Source: Streptomyces mashuensis | Lineage (GTDB): Bacteria > Actinomycetota > Actinomycetes > Streptomycetales > Streptomycetaceae | Direction: 5' to 3' | DNA length: 64,000 nt | Assembly: GCF_014654785.1 (NCBI RefSeq) | Contig: NZ_BNBD01000002.1 | Span: forward strand, 620,001 to 684,000 | In this document: piece after piece, positions 27,660-38,300 of the stretch | How the letters are laid out: the number at the start of each line of letters is the position of its first letter | How positions within the stretch are numbered: position 1 is the first letter of the stretch | The notes under the pieces: model-generated | What the model saw: the letters and a program-made list of their open reading frames with translations, nothing else | Databases searched by the model: none | Told to the model about the DNA's origin: nothing | Position numbers and translations under genes: made by a program

Positions 27660-28310
27660 GTGAGCACCCCGCCCGCGGCCGAGGCCGCCGAGAGAGTGAC
27701 CGCCCACTTCTGGTTCGACCCCGCCTGCCCCTGGGCGTGGATGACCTCCCGCTGGATGCAGGAGGTGAGCACGGTGCGCCCGGTCGACGTGCAGTGGCAC
27801 GTGATGAGCCTGGCCGTGCTCAACGAGAACAGGCCCGAGCTTCCCGAGGAGTACCGGGAGTTCCTGAAGACGGCGTGGGGCCCGGTGCGGGTGTGCATCG
27901 CGGCCGAGGAGGAGTTCGGCCAGGAGGCGCTGGGCCGCCTCTACACCGCGCTGGGCACCCGGTACCACAACCAGGGTCTGCCCCGGGAGCGGGAGACGCT
28001 CGTCGCCGCGCTGGAGGAGGCCGGCCTGCCCGCCCGCCTCGCCGACGCCGCGGACACCGACGCGTACGACGCCGCGCTCCGCAAGTCCCACGCCGAGGGC
28101 ATCGGGAAGGTCGGCGAGGACGTCGGCACCCCGGTGATCGCCGTGCCCGGCCCGGACGGCTCGGAGGTGGCCTTCTTCGGCCCCGTCGTGACCCCGGCGC
28201 CCAAGGGCGAGGCCGCGGCGCGGCTGTGGGACGGCACCCTGCTGGTGGCCGCCACGCCGGGCTTCTACGAGATCAAGCGCACCCGGACGCAGGGCCCGGT
28301 CTTCGACTGA
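27660..28310 (+). CDS. DsbA-family protein, mycothiol-dependent nitroreductase (Rv2466c-like)
   Basis: A thioredoxin-fold oxidoreductase of 216 residues from a GTG at 27660 (GAGGAG upstream). The N-terminal strand HFWFDPACPWAWMTSRW is followed by the helical insertion and the cis-Pro segment GTPVIAVPG. The redox motif is CPWA (C23), so the second Cys of a CxxC pair is missing and a one-Cys, mycothiol-assisted mechanism is likely. The family in mycobacteria reduces nitro compounds with mycothiol. It is divergent from the first pepN and close to sodF. Confidence 0.85.
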   Translation: MSTPPAAEAAERVTAHFWFDPACPWAWMTSRWMQEVSTVRPVDVQWHVMSLAVLNENRPELPEEYREFLKTAWGPVRVCIAAEEEFGQEALGRLYTALGTRYHNQGLPRERETLVAALEEAGLPARLADAADTDAYDAALRKSHAEGIGKVGEDVGTPVIAVPGPDGSEVAFFGPVVTPAPKGEAAARLWDGTLLVAATPGFYEIKRTRTQGPVFD

Positions 28311-28410
28311 GCCACGGCGGCGGGTGCGGGACGGGCGGCGGGGCCGGACGCTGACGCGTTCGGCCCCGTTGCGCTGGGCGGGCGCGAGGAAGGTCCCTTA
28401 GTGTCCCGGT

Positions 28411-29037
28411 ATGGGCCAGACGGACCTCACCCGGCCGATCGGCCGCGACGGCGGCTGGGCGCAGGCGGAGCCGCCGTGCGTCAACGCCTCCTACGCGGAA
28501 CTGCCCGTCCGCCCCTACGACCTGCTGACGTTCGCCGTCTGCCGGGCTCTGCCGCCCCTGTGGTCCCTGCTGGGCCTGCGCCAGGCGCCCCGCATGCTGC
28601 GGCACTACCTGGCCGGCAGCGGTGCGCCCGTCCGGGTGGACGCCGGGGAGCTGCTGGCGCTGCCCGCCGTACGGGCGGCGGCCGAGGCCCAGCTGGAGCG
28701 GTGGCGCGCCGAGGCGCTGCGCCGCTGGCGCGCCGGCCCGCCGGTTCCGGCGGCGTACCCCGCCGACAGCGGCTGGCGGGACGTGCTGCTCGACCGCACG
28801 GTCAGCACCGACTGGTGGCTGGCGCTGCGCGGCGCGGAGTTCCGGCTGACCGGGACGGTGCGGGTGGACGCCGGGGGGCGTACGGCCGTGGACTACCGGT
28901 TCGCGGTGCACAAGGCGTGGAACTTCGACCGCGGCGGCTCGGAGCTGGGGGTGCCGTTCACCCCGTTCGCCCGGCTGCACGAGACGGGGCTGGCGCGGGA
29001 GTTCGCCGTCACCGGTGAGGCGTTCGGGCACGCCTGA
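28411..29037 (+). CDS. Conserved-type hypothetical protein
   Basis: A 208-residue protein of unknown function starting MGQTDLTRPIGRDG. There is no signal peptide or membrane segment; a central Arg/Ala-rich helix (about residues 85-112) and a C-terminal beta-rich part with RTAVDYRFAVHKAWNF are seen. The coding frame has consistent third-position GC and clean flanks. It lies between the DsbA-like gene, 100 bp upstream, and the convergent sodF. I do not recognise the family. Confidence 0.7.
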   Translation: MGQTDLTRPIGRDGGWAQAEPPCVNASYAELPVRPYDLLTFAVCRALPPLWSLLGLRQAPRMLRHYLAGSGAPVRVDAGELLALPAVRAAAEAQLERWRAEALRRWRAGPPVPAAYPADSGWRDVLLDRTVSTDWWLALRGAEFRLTGTVRVDAGGRTAVDYRFAVHKAWNFDRGGSELGVPFTPFARLHETGLAREFAVTGEAFGHA

Positions 29038-29038
29038 G

Positions 29039-29084
29039 AGGCCCCCCGCGCCAGGAGTGGCGCACGAGGGCCTCTCGGGGGCCT
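29039..29084. terminator. Nested hairpin between convergent genes
   Basis: Outer arms AGGCCCCC and CGGGGGCCT enclose an inner stem GCGCCA-GGAG-TGGCGC. It lies between the hypothetical gene and the end of sodF, so it may end transcription from both sides. Confidence 0.6.
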
Positions 29085-29175
29085 GCCACGTGAAGGGTGA
29101 GAAGACGATCACGAGCAGGCGGTCTGCGGTTGCCCCGCCCGCACCGTCCCGCCGTCGGCGGGAGGCGGCTGCGGC

Positions 29176-29817
29176 TCAGGGGGCCAGCAGGAGGGTGTTG
29201 CCCTTGTCCTTGGCGGCGGCGTAGCGCTTGGCGACGTCCTGCCAGTTGACGACCGCCCACATGGCGTCGATGAAGTCGACCTTCTGATTCTTGTACTGCA
29301 GGTAGAAGGCGTGCTCCCAGGCGTCGAAGACCAGGATGGGCACCGAGCCCTGGCCGACGTTGCCCTGGTGGTCGTAGACCTGCTCGACGATCAGGCGGCC
29401 GCTGAGCGGCTCGTAGGCGAGGACACCCCAGCCGGAGCCCTGGGTGGTGGCCGCGGCCTTGGTGAGCTGGGCCTTGAACTTGGCGAACGAGCCGAAGGAC
29501 TCGGCGATGGCGTCGGCGAGCTCGCCCACGCCGTCCTTGTCCAGCGGCTCGCCGCCGCCCTCGCCGCTCATGTTCGTCCAGTAGATGCTGTGCAGGATGT
29601 GGCCGGAGAGGTGGAAGGCGAGGTTCTTCTCCAGGCCGTTGACGGCGCCCCACTGGTCCTTGTCGCGGGCCTCGGCGAGCTGCTCGAGCGTGTCGTTGGC
29701 GCCCTTGACGTAGGCGGCGTGGTGCTTGTCGTGGTGCAGCTCGATGATTTCGGGGCTGATGACCGGGGCCAGCGCCGAGTAGTCGTACGGGAGTTCAGGA
29801 AGTGTGTAGATGGCCAT
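29176..29817 (-). CDS. sodF: Iron (iron-zinc) superoxide dismutase
   Basis: Cytoplasmic superoxide dismutation, Fe/Mn fold, 213 residues. Metal ligands are in [24 protein letters not shown] and [12 protein letters not shown]. In the central segment [11 protein letters not shown] there is a Gly at the residue-77-equivalent side and no Gln at 146-type position visible, so the metal cannot be assigned by motif alone. The ATG at 29817 follows GGAGGG. A Nur-box-like site lies 20-37 bp upstream. In S. coelicolor nickel-bound Nur represses sodF, which fits this arrangement. Confidence 0.92.
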   Translation of the reverse strand: MAIYTLPELPYDYSALAPVISPEIIELHHDKHHAAYVKGANDTLEQLAEARDKDQWGAVNGLEKNLAFHLSGHILHSIYWTNMSGEGGGEPLDKDGVGELADAIAESFGSFAKFKAQLTKAAATTQGSGWGVLAYEPLSGRLIVEQVYDHQGNVGQGSVPILVFDAWEHAFYLQYKNQKVDFIDAMWAVVNWQDVAKRYAAAKDKGNTLLLAP

Positions 29818-29837
29818 GCCGAGCCCTCCGCTGCTTA

Positions 29838-29854
29838 TTGCAATCCACTTGCAG
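29838..29854 (-). promoter_or_regulatory. Nur-box-like operator of sodF
   Basis: TTGCAA-TCCAC-TTGCAG matches the Streptomyces Nur pattern tTGCaa-N5-ttGCAA with one mismatch. It lies just upstream of the sodF ribosome binding site, where a bound repressor would block transcription. It predicts repression by nickel. Confidence 0.65.
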
Positions 29855-29997
29855 GTAGACGCTATCAGCACTTGCTGTCCATGGGCCGTTGCGCCCCCGG
29901 GGATCCGACCAAAGTCCGAGCCGCCGTCCGGGCGGCGTAGGTCCCCGCGTGGAAGGATGGCCGGAACGCCGCAACGCACACATGAGGAGATGTCCTG

Positions 29998-32571
29998 GTG
30001 CCCGGAACGAACCTGACCCGCGAAGAGGCGCAGCAGCGCGCGAAGCTGCTCCGCGTGGACTCCTACGAGATCGCCCTCGATCTCTCGGGCGCCCAGGAGG
30101 GGGGCACCTACCGGTCGGAGACCACCGTGCGCTTCGAGGCCACCGAGGCGGGCGCGGAGTCGTTCATCGACCTGGTGGCCCCCGCGGTGCACGAGGTCGT
30201 CCTCAACGGGAAGCCGCTGGACCCGGCCGAGGTCTTCCGGGACAGCCGCATCGCGCTGCCGGGCCTGGCCGCCGGGGCGAACGAGCTGCGGGTCGTCGCC
30301 GACTGCGCGTACACCAACACGGGTGAGGGCCTGCACCGCTTCGTCGACCCGGTCGACGGCCAGGCGTACCTCTACACGCAGTTCGAGGTGCCGGACGCCC
30401 GCCGCGTCTTCGCCTCCTTCGAGCAGCCGGACCTGAAGGCCACCTTCCGGTTCACCGTGAAGGCCCCCGAGGGCTGGACCGTGATCTCCAACTCGCCCAC
30501 CCCCGAGCGCCCCGCCGACAACGTCTGGCGCTTCGAGCCGACGCCGCGCATCTCCACCTACATCACCGCGCTGATCGCCGGCCCGTACCACGCCGTGCAC
30601 AGCAGCTACGAGAAGGACGGGCAGGTCGTGCCGCTGGGCATCTACTGCCGTCCCTCGCTGGCCGAGTTCCTCGACGCGGACGCGATCTTCGAGGTCACGC
30701 GGCAGGGCTTCGACTGGTTCCAGGAGAAGTTCGACCTGGCCTACCCGTTCGCCAAGTACGACCAGCTCTTCGTGCCGGAGTTCAACGCCGGCGCCATGGA
30801 GAACGCGGGCGCGGTCACCATCCGCGACCAGTACGTGTTCCGCTCCAAGGTGACCGACGCCGCCTACGAGGTGCGCGCCGAGACGATCCTGCACGAGCTG
30901 GCCCACATGTGGTTCGGCGACCTGGTCACCATGGAGTGGTGGAACGACCTGTGGCTGAACGAGTCGTTCGCCACCTACACCTCCATCGCCTGCCAGGCGT
31001 ACGCCCCCGGCAGCCGCTGGCCGCACGCGTGGACCACGTTCGCGAACTCCATGAAGACCTGGGCCTACCGGCAGGACCAGCTGCCCTCCACCCACCCGAT
31101 CATGGCGGAGATCCGCGACCTGGACGACGTGCTCGTCAACTTCGACGGCATCACGTACGCCAAGGGCGCCTCCGTCCTCAAGCAGCTCGTCGCCTACGTC
31201 GGCATGGACGAGTTCTTCCGCGGCGTGCAGGCGTACTTCAAGCGCCACGCCTACGGCAACACCCGCCTGTCCGACCTGCTGTCGGCGCTGGAGGAGACCT
31301 CCGGCCGCGACCTGAAGACCTGGTCGCGCAAGTGGCTGGAGACGGCGGGCATCAACGTCCTGCGGCCGCGGATCACCACCGACTCCGAGGGCGTCATCAC
31401 CTCCTTCGCCGTCCGGCAGGAGGCCCCCGCGCTGCCCGCCGGCGCCAAGGGCGAGCCGGTGCTCCGCCCGCACCGCATCGCCATCGGCCTGTACGAGCTG
31501 GAGGACGGCAGGCTCGTCCGCACGGACCGCATCGAGCTGGACGTCGACGGCGAGCTGACCGAGGTGCCGCAGCTCACCGGCCGCGCCCGCCCGGCCGTCG
31601 TGCTGCTCAACGACGACGACCTGTCGTACGCCAAGGTCCGCCTCGACGCCGAGTCGCTGGCCACCGTCACCGAGCACCTCGGCGACTTCGCCGAGTCCCT
31701 GCCGCGCGCCCTGTGCTGGGCCTCCGCCTGGGACATGACCCGCGACGGCGAGATGGCCACCCGCGACTACCTGGAGCTGGTGCTCTCGGGCATCGGCAAG
31801 GAGTCGGACATCGGCGTCGTGCAGTCGCTCCAGCGGCAGGTGAAGACCGCGCTGGAGCTGTACGCCGCCCCCACCTGGCGCGAGACCGGCCTGGCCCGCT
31901 GGACCGAGGCGGCCCTGGACCACCTGCGGAAGGCCGAGCCCGGCAGCGACCACCAGCTGGCCTGGGCCCGCGCCTTCGCCGCCGCCGCCCGCACCGACGA
32001 GCAGCTGGACCTCCTCGCGGGCCTCCTCGACGGCAGCAGCACGGTCGAGGGCCTGGTCGTCGACACCGAGCTGCGCTGGGACCTGCTGATCCGGCTCGCC
32101 GCGACCGGCCGGGCCGACGAGCAGGCCATCGCCGCCGAGCTGGAGCGCGACCGCACCTCGGCCGGCGAGCAGCACGCCGCGTACGCCCGCGCCGCCCTGC
32201 CCACCGCCGAGGCCAAGGCCCGCGCCTGGGCCTCGGTGATCGACTCCGGCGACCTGCCCAACGCGGTGCAGGAGTCGGTGATCGGCGGCTTCCAGCAGGC
32301 CGACCAGCGCGAACTGATCGCCCCCTACGCCGAGAAGTACTTCGCGGTCGTCGAGGACGTGTGGGGCAAGCGCAGCCACGAGATCGCCCAGCAGATCGCC
32401 ATCGGCCTCTACCCGGCGCTCCAGGTCTCGCAGGCCACCCTGGACGCCACCGACGCCTGGCTGGCCTCGGCCGGCCCGAACGCGGCGCTGCGCCGGCTCG
32501 TGACGGAGTCGCGCGCCGGCGTGGAGCGCGCGCTCAAGGCGCAGGCGGCGGACGCGGCCGCCACCTCCTGA
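29998..32571 (+). CDS. pepN: M1-family aminopeptidase N (second paralogue)
   Basis: Zinc aminopeptidase of 857 residues. It starts at a GTG at 29998 with GAGGAG 8 nt upstream. Motifs are [24 protein letters not shown] (HExxH at about residues 299-303) and ESFATY for the third zinc ligand. It ends without a signal peptide or anchor, so it is cytoplasmic. This is the more typical actinobacterial PepN; the first paralogue on the opposite strand has an extra acidic/Arg pattern but the same domain plan. A strong terminator follows. Confidence 0.94.
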   Translation: MPGTNLTREEAQQRAKLLRVDSYEIALDLSGAQEGGTYRSETTVRFEATEAGAESFIDLVAPAVHEVVLNGKPLDPAEVFRDSRIALPGLAAGANELRVVADCAYTNTGEGLHRFVDPVDGQAYLYTQFEVPDARRVFASFEQPDLKATFRFTVKAPEGWTVISNSPTPERPADNVWRFEPTPRISTYITALIAGPYHAVHSSYEKDGQVVPLGIYCRPSLAEFLDADAIFEVTRQGFDWFQEKFDLAYPFAKYDQLFVPEFNAGAMENAGAVTIRDQYVFRSKVTDAAYEVRAETILHELAHMWFGDLVTMEWWNDLWLNESFATYTSIACQAYAPGSRWPHAWTTFANSMKTWAYRQDQLPSTHPIMAEIRDLDDVLVNFDGITYAKGASVLKQLVAYVGMDEFFRGVQAYFKRHAYGNTRLSDLLSALEETSGRDLKTWSRKWLETAGINVLRPRITTDSEGVITSFAVRQEAPALPAGAKGEPVLRPHRIAIGLYELEDGRLVRTDRIELDVDGELTEVPQLTGRARPAVVLLNDDDLSYAKVRLDAESLATVTEHLGDFAESLPRALCWASAWDMTRDGEMATRDYLELVLSGIGKESDIGVVQSLQRQVKTALELYAAPTWRETGLARWTEAALDHLRKAEPGSDHQLAWARAFAAAARTDEQLDLLAGLLDGSSTVEGLVVDTELRWDLLIRLAATGRADEQAIAAELERDRTSAGEQHAAYARAALPTAEAKARAWASVIDSGDLPNAVQESVIGGFQQADQRELIAPYAEKYFAVVEDVWGKRSHEIAQQIAIGLYPALQVSQATLDATDAWLASAGPNAALRRLVTESRAGVERALKAQAADAAATS

Positions 32572-32589
32572 CGGGCCCCGGCATACGAA

Positions 32590-32626
32590 GAGGGCGCCCC
32601 GGACCGGCACGGTCCGGGGCGCCCTC
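32590..32626 (+). terminator. Terminator after second pepN
   Basis: A perfect 16-bp stem (GAGGGCGCCCCGGACC and its complement) with a GGCAC loop starts 19 bp after the stop. It could also serve the convergent small gene. Confidence 0.85.
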
Positions 32627-32667
32627 GGCGTTCGGCACGCGCCCCCGGCGGCGGGGGCGCCTGCGCG

Positions 32668-32946
32668 TCAGCGTGCGCTGCGCGCGAAGTGGGTGTTCTC
32701 GGCGTGGGTCGCCGGGTTGTCGGAGCGCCGGGCCATCACCATGACCAGGCCGGCGATGACGAGGAAGAGGACGATCGGGGCGGCCACGTAGAGGCCGAGC
32801 GTGTTGATGACGCTCAGACCGGGGCCCGGGTCGTCGCCGTCGTCGCGGGTGAGCGCGAACGCGGGGGACGACATCAGCAGCATCAGCATCGTGCCGGCCG
32901 AGATGGCACCGGCGCGCACGGCGTTCTTGTTGACCTTATTGCTCAC
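32668..32946 (-). CDS. Small membrane protein, function unknown
   Basis: A 92-residue protein from a GTG at 32946. An N-terminal hydrophobic stretch (AGAISAGTMLMLLMSSPAFA) looks like a cleavable signal ending AFA. It is followed by an acidic turn (DDGDDPGPG) and one transmembrane helix (YVAAPIVLFLVIAGLVMVMA) with a basic, hydrophilic tail. The expected topology is N-out, C-in. No catalytic motif is visible. It lies between the convergent pepN and malQ on the same strand. Confidence 0.75.
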   Translation of the reverse strand: MSNKVNKNAVRAGAISAGTMLMLLMSSPAFALTRDDGDDPGPGLSVINTLGLYVAAPIVLFLVIAGLVMVMARRSDNPATHAENTHFARSAR

Positions 32947-33061
32947 GTCCTCAACGTAGCGGACACCTCCCGGGCCCGCGCGGCCGGGGTGCCCTATGGG
33001 CGTCCCCCCGCCCCCGCACCCGCCGCCACCTGCGGCTCCACGGGCTGCTCCGCCGGCTGCT

Positions 33062-35113
33062 CTACCGGCGGCCGAGCGGGCCGCGCAGCTCCTCCATCAG
33101 GGCGTGCAGCCGCGGCGAGGCGGCCAGCTCCTCCAGGGACACCGGACGCCCGGCGGCGTCGGCGACGGGCAGCCGCCAGTTCGGGTACTGGTCCCAGGTG
33201 CCCGGCACGTTCTGCGGGCGGCGGTCCCCCACCGTGTCGGGCAGCCACACGCCGACCAGGCGGGCGGGGGTGCGCAGCAGGAAGCGGTGCACCGCCTTCA
33301 CCGCGGCCTCCTCGTCGTCCGGGCCCTCCGGCAGCAGCCCCAGCCGCCCGAAGAGCGCCAGCCACTGCGCCCGGTCCGCCGCGTCCTCCTGCTGCTCCTC
33401 CTCCAGGGGGCGGGTGAGCAGGCCCAGCCGGTGCCGCAGCCCGACGTGGTCGCCGGTCAGGCGGGCCGCCGTGCTGGGCAGGTCGTGGGTGGTGGCGGTG
33501 GCCAGGCAGTCCGTGCGCCAGCGCGCAGGCTCCAGCGGCGCGCCGTCCTTCTCGTAGTCGCGCTCGAACCACAGCACCGACGTCCCCAGCACCCCGCGCC
33601 CGGCCAGGGCCTCGCGCACGCCCGGCCCGACCGTGCCCAGGTCCTCGCCGATGACGGCCGCGCCCGCGCGGTGGGCCTCCAGGGCGAGCGCGGCCAGCAT
33701 CGCCCCGGCGTCGTAGCGGACGTACGTGCCGTCGCGGGGCTCGCCGCCCTGTGGCACCCACCACAGCCGGAAAAGACCCATCACGTGGTCCACGCGCAGC
33801 GCGCCCGCGTGCCGCAGCGCGCCGCGCAGCAGCTCGCGGTACGGGCCGTAGCCGGTGGCGGCCAGGGCGTCGGGGCGCCAGGGCGGCAGGCCCCAGTCCT
33901 GGCCGTGCGGGCTGAACGCGTCGGGGGGCGCGCCGACGGACATGCCGGCGGCGAACGCGTCCTGCCCGGCCCAGGCGTCGGCGCCGGAGGGGTGCACGCC
34001 GACGGCCAGGTCGTGCACGAGGCCCACGCGCATCCCGGCCTCGCGGGCCGCGCGCTGGGCGGCGGCCAGCTGCTCGTCGGTGAGCCAGGCCAGCCGGCGG
34101 TGGAAGCCGACGCGGTCCGCCAGCTCGTCGCGGGCGCGCGCGGTGGCCGCCGACCGCGGGTCCCTCAGCGCGGCGGGCCAGCTGCGCCAGTCGGGGCCGT
34201 GCACCTCGGCGAGGGCGTTCCACGTGCAGTGGTCCTCCAGGGCCCGGCCGCCGGCGGCGACGAAGGCGTCGAAGGCGGCACCGCGGCCGGGGCCCGGCGG
34301 CACGGCGTGCACCAGCTCCAGGGCGCGGCGCTTGAGCTCCCACACCGCGTCCCGGTCGATGAGCGCCCCCTCGCGCAGTACGCCCTCCCGCAGGGCCGCG
34401 GCACGGGCCACGAGGGACGCGGCCTCCTCGCGGGCGGCGCCGGTCAGGAGGGCGTACTCCGGTACGGCCTCGACGCGCAGGTGCACCGGGTCGGGGAAGC
34501 GGCGGGACGACGGGCGGTAGGGCGAGGGGTCCGTGGGCGGGCCGGGCACGGCCGCGTGCAGGGGGTTGACCTGGAGGAAGTCGGTGCCGAAGGCGCGGCC
34601 GGACCAGGCGGCGAGCTCGGCGAGGTCCCCCAGGTCGCCCATGCCCCAGGAGCGGGCGGACAGCAGGGAGTAGAGCTGGACGAGGAAGCCGTGGCCGCGC
34701 GCGGGCGGCCGGGGCAGCCGGGCGGGGGCGACGAGCAGCGCCGCGGCGGCGGTCCGGCCGTCGGGCGTGCGGGCGCGCAGGGTGTGGCCGCCCGGCGGCA
34801 GGGCGGGCGCCTCCGCCCAGGGCAGGGTGCGGCCGTCCTCGGTGTCGACGAGGACCGTGCTGCCGGCGGGCAGGCCGGTCAGCTCCCGGCCGCTGCCCTC
34901 CTGGAGGACGACGGTGGGCGGCAGCAGCCGGTCGCGGGCGGCCTGCTCGTGGGCGTCGAGGGCGGCCCGTACGGCGCGGGGCGTGGACGCGTCGACGCCG
35001 AGCGCGGCGAGGACGGCCACCACGGTGTCCTCCGGCACGGGCACGCGGTGGCCGGGCGCCGGCTCGTAGGAGGTGTCGACGCCGTGCAGCGAGGCCAGGC
35101 GCGCTCTGTCCAT
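33062..35113 (-). CDS. malQ: 4-alpha-glucanotransferase (amylomaltase)
   Basis: GH77 disproportionating enzyme of maltodextrin and glycogen metabolism; 683 residues. An N-terminal actinobacterial extension (about 130 residues) precedes the barrel. Catalytic residues are the nucleophile Asp in ALRVDHVMG, the acid/base Glu in VIGEDLGT and the stabilising Asp in TTHDLPS. SWGMGDLGDL and FLQVNPLHA are further family motifs. It is not in a mal operon here; the upstream 240 bp is shared with a divergent secreted glycoside hydrolase gene. Confidence 0.94.
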   Translation of the reverse strand: MDRARLASLHGVDTSYEPAPGHRVPVPEDTVVAVLAALGVDASTPRAVRAALDAHEQAARDRLLPPTVVLQEGSGRELTGLPAGSTVLVDTEDGRTLPWAEAPALPPGGHTLRARTPDGRTAAAALLVAPARLPRPPARGHGFLVQLYSLLSARSWGMGDLGDLAELAAWSGRAFGTDFLQVNPLHAAVPGPPTDPSPYRPSSRRFPDPVHLRVEAVPEYALLTGAAREEAASLVARAAALREGVLREGALIDRDAVWELKRRALELVHAVPPGPGRGAAFDAFVAAGGRALEDHCTWNALAEVHGPDWRSWPAALRDPRSAATARARDELADRVGFHRRLAWLTDEQLAAAQRAAREAGMRVGLVHDLAVGVHPSGADAWAGQDAFAAGMSVGAPPDAFSPHGQDWGLPPWRPDALAATGYGPYRELLRGALRHAGALRVDHVMGLFRLWWVPQGGEPRDGTYVRYDAGAMLAALALEAHRAGAAVIGEDLGTVGPGVREALAGRGVLGTSVLWFERDYEKDGAPLEPARWRTDCLATATTHDLPSTAARLTGDHVGLRHRLGLLTRPLEEEQQEDAADRAQWLALFGRLGLLPEGPDDEEAAVKAVHRFLLRTPARLVGVWLPDTVGDRRPQNVPGTWDQYPNWRLPVADAAGRPVSLEELAASPRLHALMEELRGPLGRR

Positions 35114-35352
35114 TCGGGACCTCCGGAGACCGCCGCGAGGGGCACCGGAGCCCTACCCACGCGGACGGGGCGGCGACACCTCACGCTCCGTCAGGGACTC
35201 GTCGCACACGGCAGGATGTGCGGCTCCGCAGCCGTCCACGGCGGGCATTACCGGCAGTTCGGTCAGCTGCGTTGACACGCTCCGCACCTGGTGATGGGGT
35301 CGTCGCCCAGCGGGCGTGACACTTACGTGACATTGAGAACGAGGAGAAGGCC

Positions 35353-38300
35353 GTGCGGTTCCCGGGCAGCGACCACTCCTACGGAAGCGAGCACTCCGTG
35401 CGGTGCGGGGGCTCCGGCCCCGGCCACGCCGGCGGACCCGGCGGACGGGAGGCGGGCGCCCCGGAGCCGGCAGAGGGCGCGCGGCGGCCCGCGCGCGCCG
35501 TGGGCACCGGCCGGTTCGGCTCGCCTTTCCCCTTCACCTTCACCGGCCGGCACCGCCGCGCCGGAGTCACCGTGCTGGCCGCCGCGCTGCTCGGCGGGCT
35601 GCTGGGCGGGTCCACGGACGCGCTGGCCGACCCCCGCCCGGGCGACACGACACCGTCCGCGGGCCCCGCCGGTTCCCCGGACCGGGACAGCGCCGACGCC
35701 CTGCCGCCGGTGTGGCCGCGCCCGCAGACGGCGCGCGCGCTGGGCGCGTACGCCCGTGTGGGCGACGAGGTCACCCTGATGGCCGACCCCGGCACCGACC
35801 CGTACGCCCTCGCGGCCCTCCGCGACGTCCTGCGCGGCGCGGGCGCCCGCCGGGTGATCGACGCCCAGCCCGGCGGCACCCCGCCGCCCGGTGGGCTCAT
35901 CGTCTACGCGGGCGGGCAGGCGGCCGAGGACGCCCTGCGCGCCCTGGGCGCACCCGCCCGCGACGACCTGCCGGCCGGCGGCTACCGGCTGGCCACCGGG
36001 CAGCGCGACGGCCGGCCGGTGGTGGCGCTGGCGGGCGTCGGCGACGACGGGCTGTTCCACGCCGCGCAGACGCTGCGCCAGCTGGTGGTGGACCGCGACG
36101 GCGGCCGGGCGTTCGCCGGGGCGGTGGTCCGGGACTGGCCGGCGACGTCCGTGCGCGGGCTGACCGAGGGCTTCTACGGGCAGCCCTGGTCGCTGCGGCA
36201 GCGCCTGGACCAGCTGGACTTCCTGGGCCGCACCAAGCAGAACCGCTACCTGTACGCGCCGGGCGACGACCCGTACCGGCAGGCGCGCTGGCGCGACCCC
36301 TACCCCGCCGGGCAGCGGGCCGCCTTCCGCGAGCTGGCCGAGCGGGCCCGCCGCAACCACGTCACGCTGGGCTGGGCCGTCGCGCCGGGTCAGGCGATGT
36401 GCTTCTCGTCCGCCTCGGACGTCAAGGCCCTCCAGCGCAAGGTCGACGCCATGTGGGCGCTGGGCGTGCGGGCGTTCCAGCTCCAGTTCCAGGACGTCAG
36501 CTACAGCGAGTGGCACTGCGACGCGGACGCGGAGAAGTTCGGCTCCGGGCCGAAGGCCGCCGCGAAGGCCCAGGCCAAGGTGGCGGGGGCGCTCGCCGAG
36601 CACCTGGCCCGCAAGGGGCCGGAGGCGGCGCCGCTGTCGCTGCTGCCCACCGAGTACTTCCAGGACGGGCGCACGGCCTTCCGGCGCGCGCTGGCCGACG
36701 CGCTGGACCCGCGGGTGGAGGTGGCGTGGACGGGCGTGGGCGTGGTGCCGCGGACCATCACGGGCGGCGAACTGGCCGACGCCCGGGCGGCCTTCGCCCA
36801 CCCGCTGGTGACCATGGACAACTACCCCGTCAACGACTTCGCGCAGGACCGTATCTTCCTCGGCCCGTACACCGGGCGCGAACCGGCCGTGGCCATCGGC
36901 TCCGCGGCGCTGCTGGCCAACGCCGCGGCGCAGCCCACCGCCTCCCGCATCCCCCTGTTCACGGCGGCGGACTACGCGTGGAACCCGCGCGGCTACCGGC
37001 CCGAGGAGTCGTGGCGGGCGGCCGTGGAGGACCTGGCGGACGGTGACACGGGCGTCCGCGAGGCGCTGCGGGCGCTGGCCGGCAACGACGCCTCCTCGGT
37101 GCTCGGCGGCGAGGAGGCGGCGTACCTCCGGCCGCTGCTGGACGACTTCTGGGACGCGCTGTCCGGCACCGACGCCGGCCGCGCGAACGAGGCCGCGGGC
37201 AAGCTGCGGGCCGCCTTCCGCACGATGGCCGACGCGCCGCAGCGGCTGACGCCGCTGCTGGGCGGCGAGGCCGGGCCCTGGCTGGAGCAGCTGGGCCGGT
37301 ACGGCGAGGCGGGCGGGCTGGCGGTGGACATGCTCACCGCCCAGGCGCGCGGCGACGGCGCGGCGGCCTGGCGCGCCCAGCTGCGCGTGCAGCAGCTGCG
37401 CGAGCAGATCACGGCCGGCCGGGCCACCGTGGGCAAGGGCGTGCTGTCGCCCTTCCTCGACCAGGCCCTGGCGCGGGCCAACGGCTGGACGGGCATCGAC
37501 CGGCCGGTGCGCACCGCGGGCAACGCCACCGACGGCGACCCGGCCACCGCCGTCACCCCGCAGGCGGGCGAGCCGCTGGGCGTGCGGCTGCCCGCGCCGC
37601 GCCCCCTGACGGTGGTGACGCTGCTCACGGCGCCCGCGCCCGGCGCACGCGGCACGGTGGAGGCGCACGACCCGGCGGGGGGCTGGCAGGCGCTCGGCCC
37701 GCTCTCGGACAGCGGCTGGACACAGGTGCCCGGCAACGGCATGAAGGCCGACGCACTGCGCGTGGTCTGGGGCGAGGGCACCCCTCCCCCGGCGGTGCAC
37801 GAGTTCAGCCCGTGGTTCGCGGACACGCCCGAGGCCGACGTCGAGCTCACGCACGGCGACGTGGACGCCGAGGACGGCGGCTCCCCCGCCGTCGTCGAGG
37901 TCCGCATGATCAACCGGCGGCCGGCCACGGTGAAGGAGAAACTGGAGGTCAAGGCCCCGCAGGGGGTCACCGTCAAGGCGCCCTCCGAGGTGTCCGTGGC
38001 CCGTGGCGGAGTGGCCACGGCCCGGATCGAGCTGTCCGTGCCGGCGGGCGCCGGGGCGCGGACGTTCAGCGTGCCGGTGCGGCTGGCCGGGCAGGAGCGG
38101 ACGGTCACCCTGCGGACGTACCCGCCGACCGCCGGGCCCGACCTCGCCCGCGGGGCCCGCGCCACGGCCTCCGGCCAGGAGTCGGGCCGCTTCCCCGCCT
38201 CGGCGGCGGTGGACGGCGACCCCCGCACCCGCTGGTCCTCACCGCCGGCCGACGACGCCTGGTGGCAGGCCGACCTGGGCCGTCCCGTGCGGCTGGGGTG

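Noticed and set aside
26541..28310. 589-codon plus-strand ORF including the DsbA-like gene
   Set aside because: Only the part from 27660 matches a protein family and has a ribosome site; the rest is antisense to pepN.
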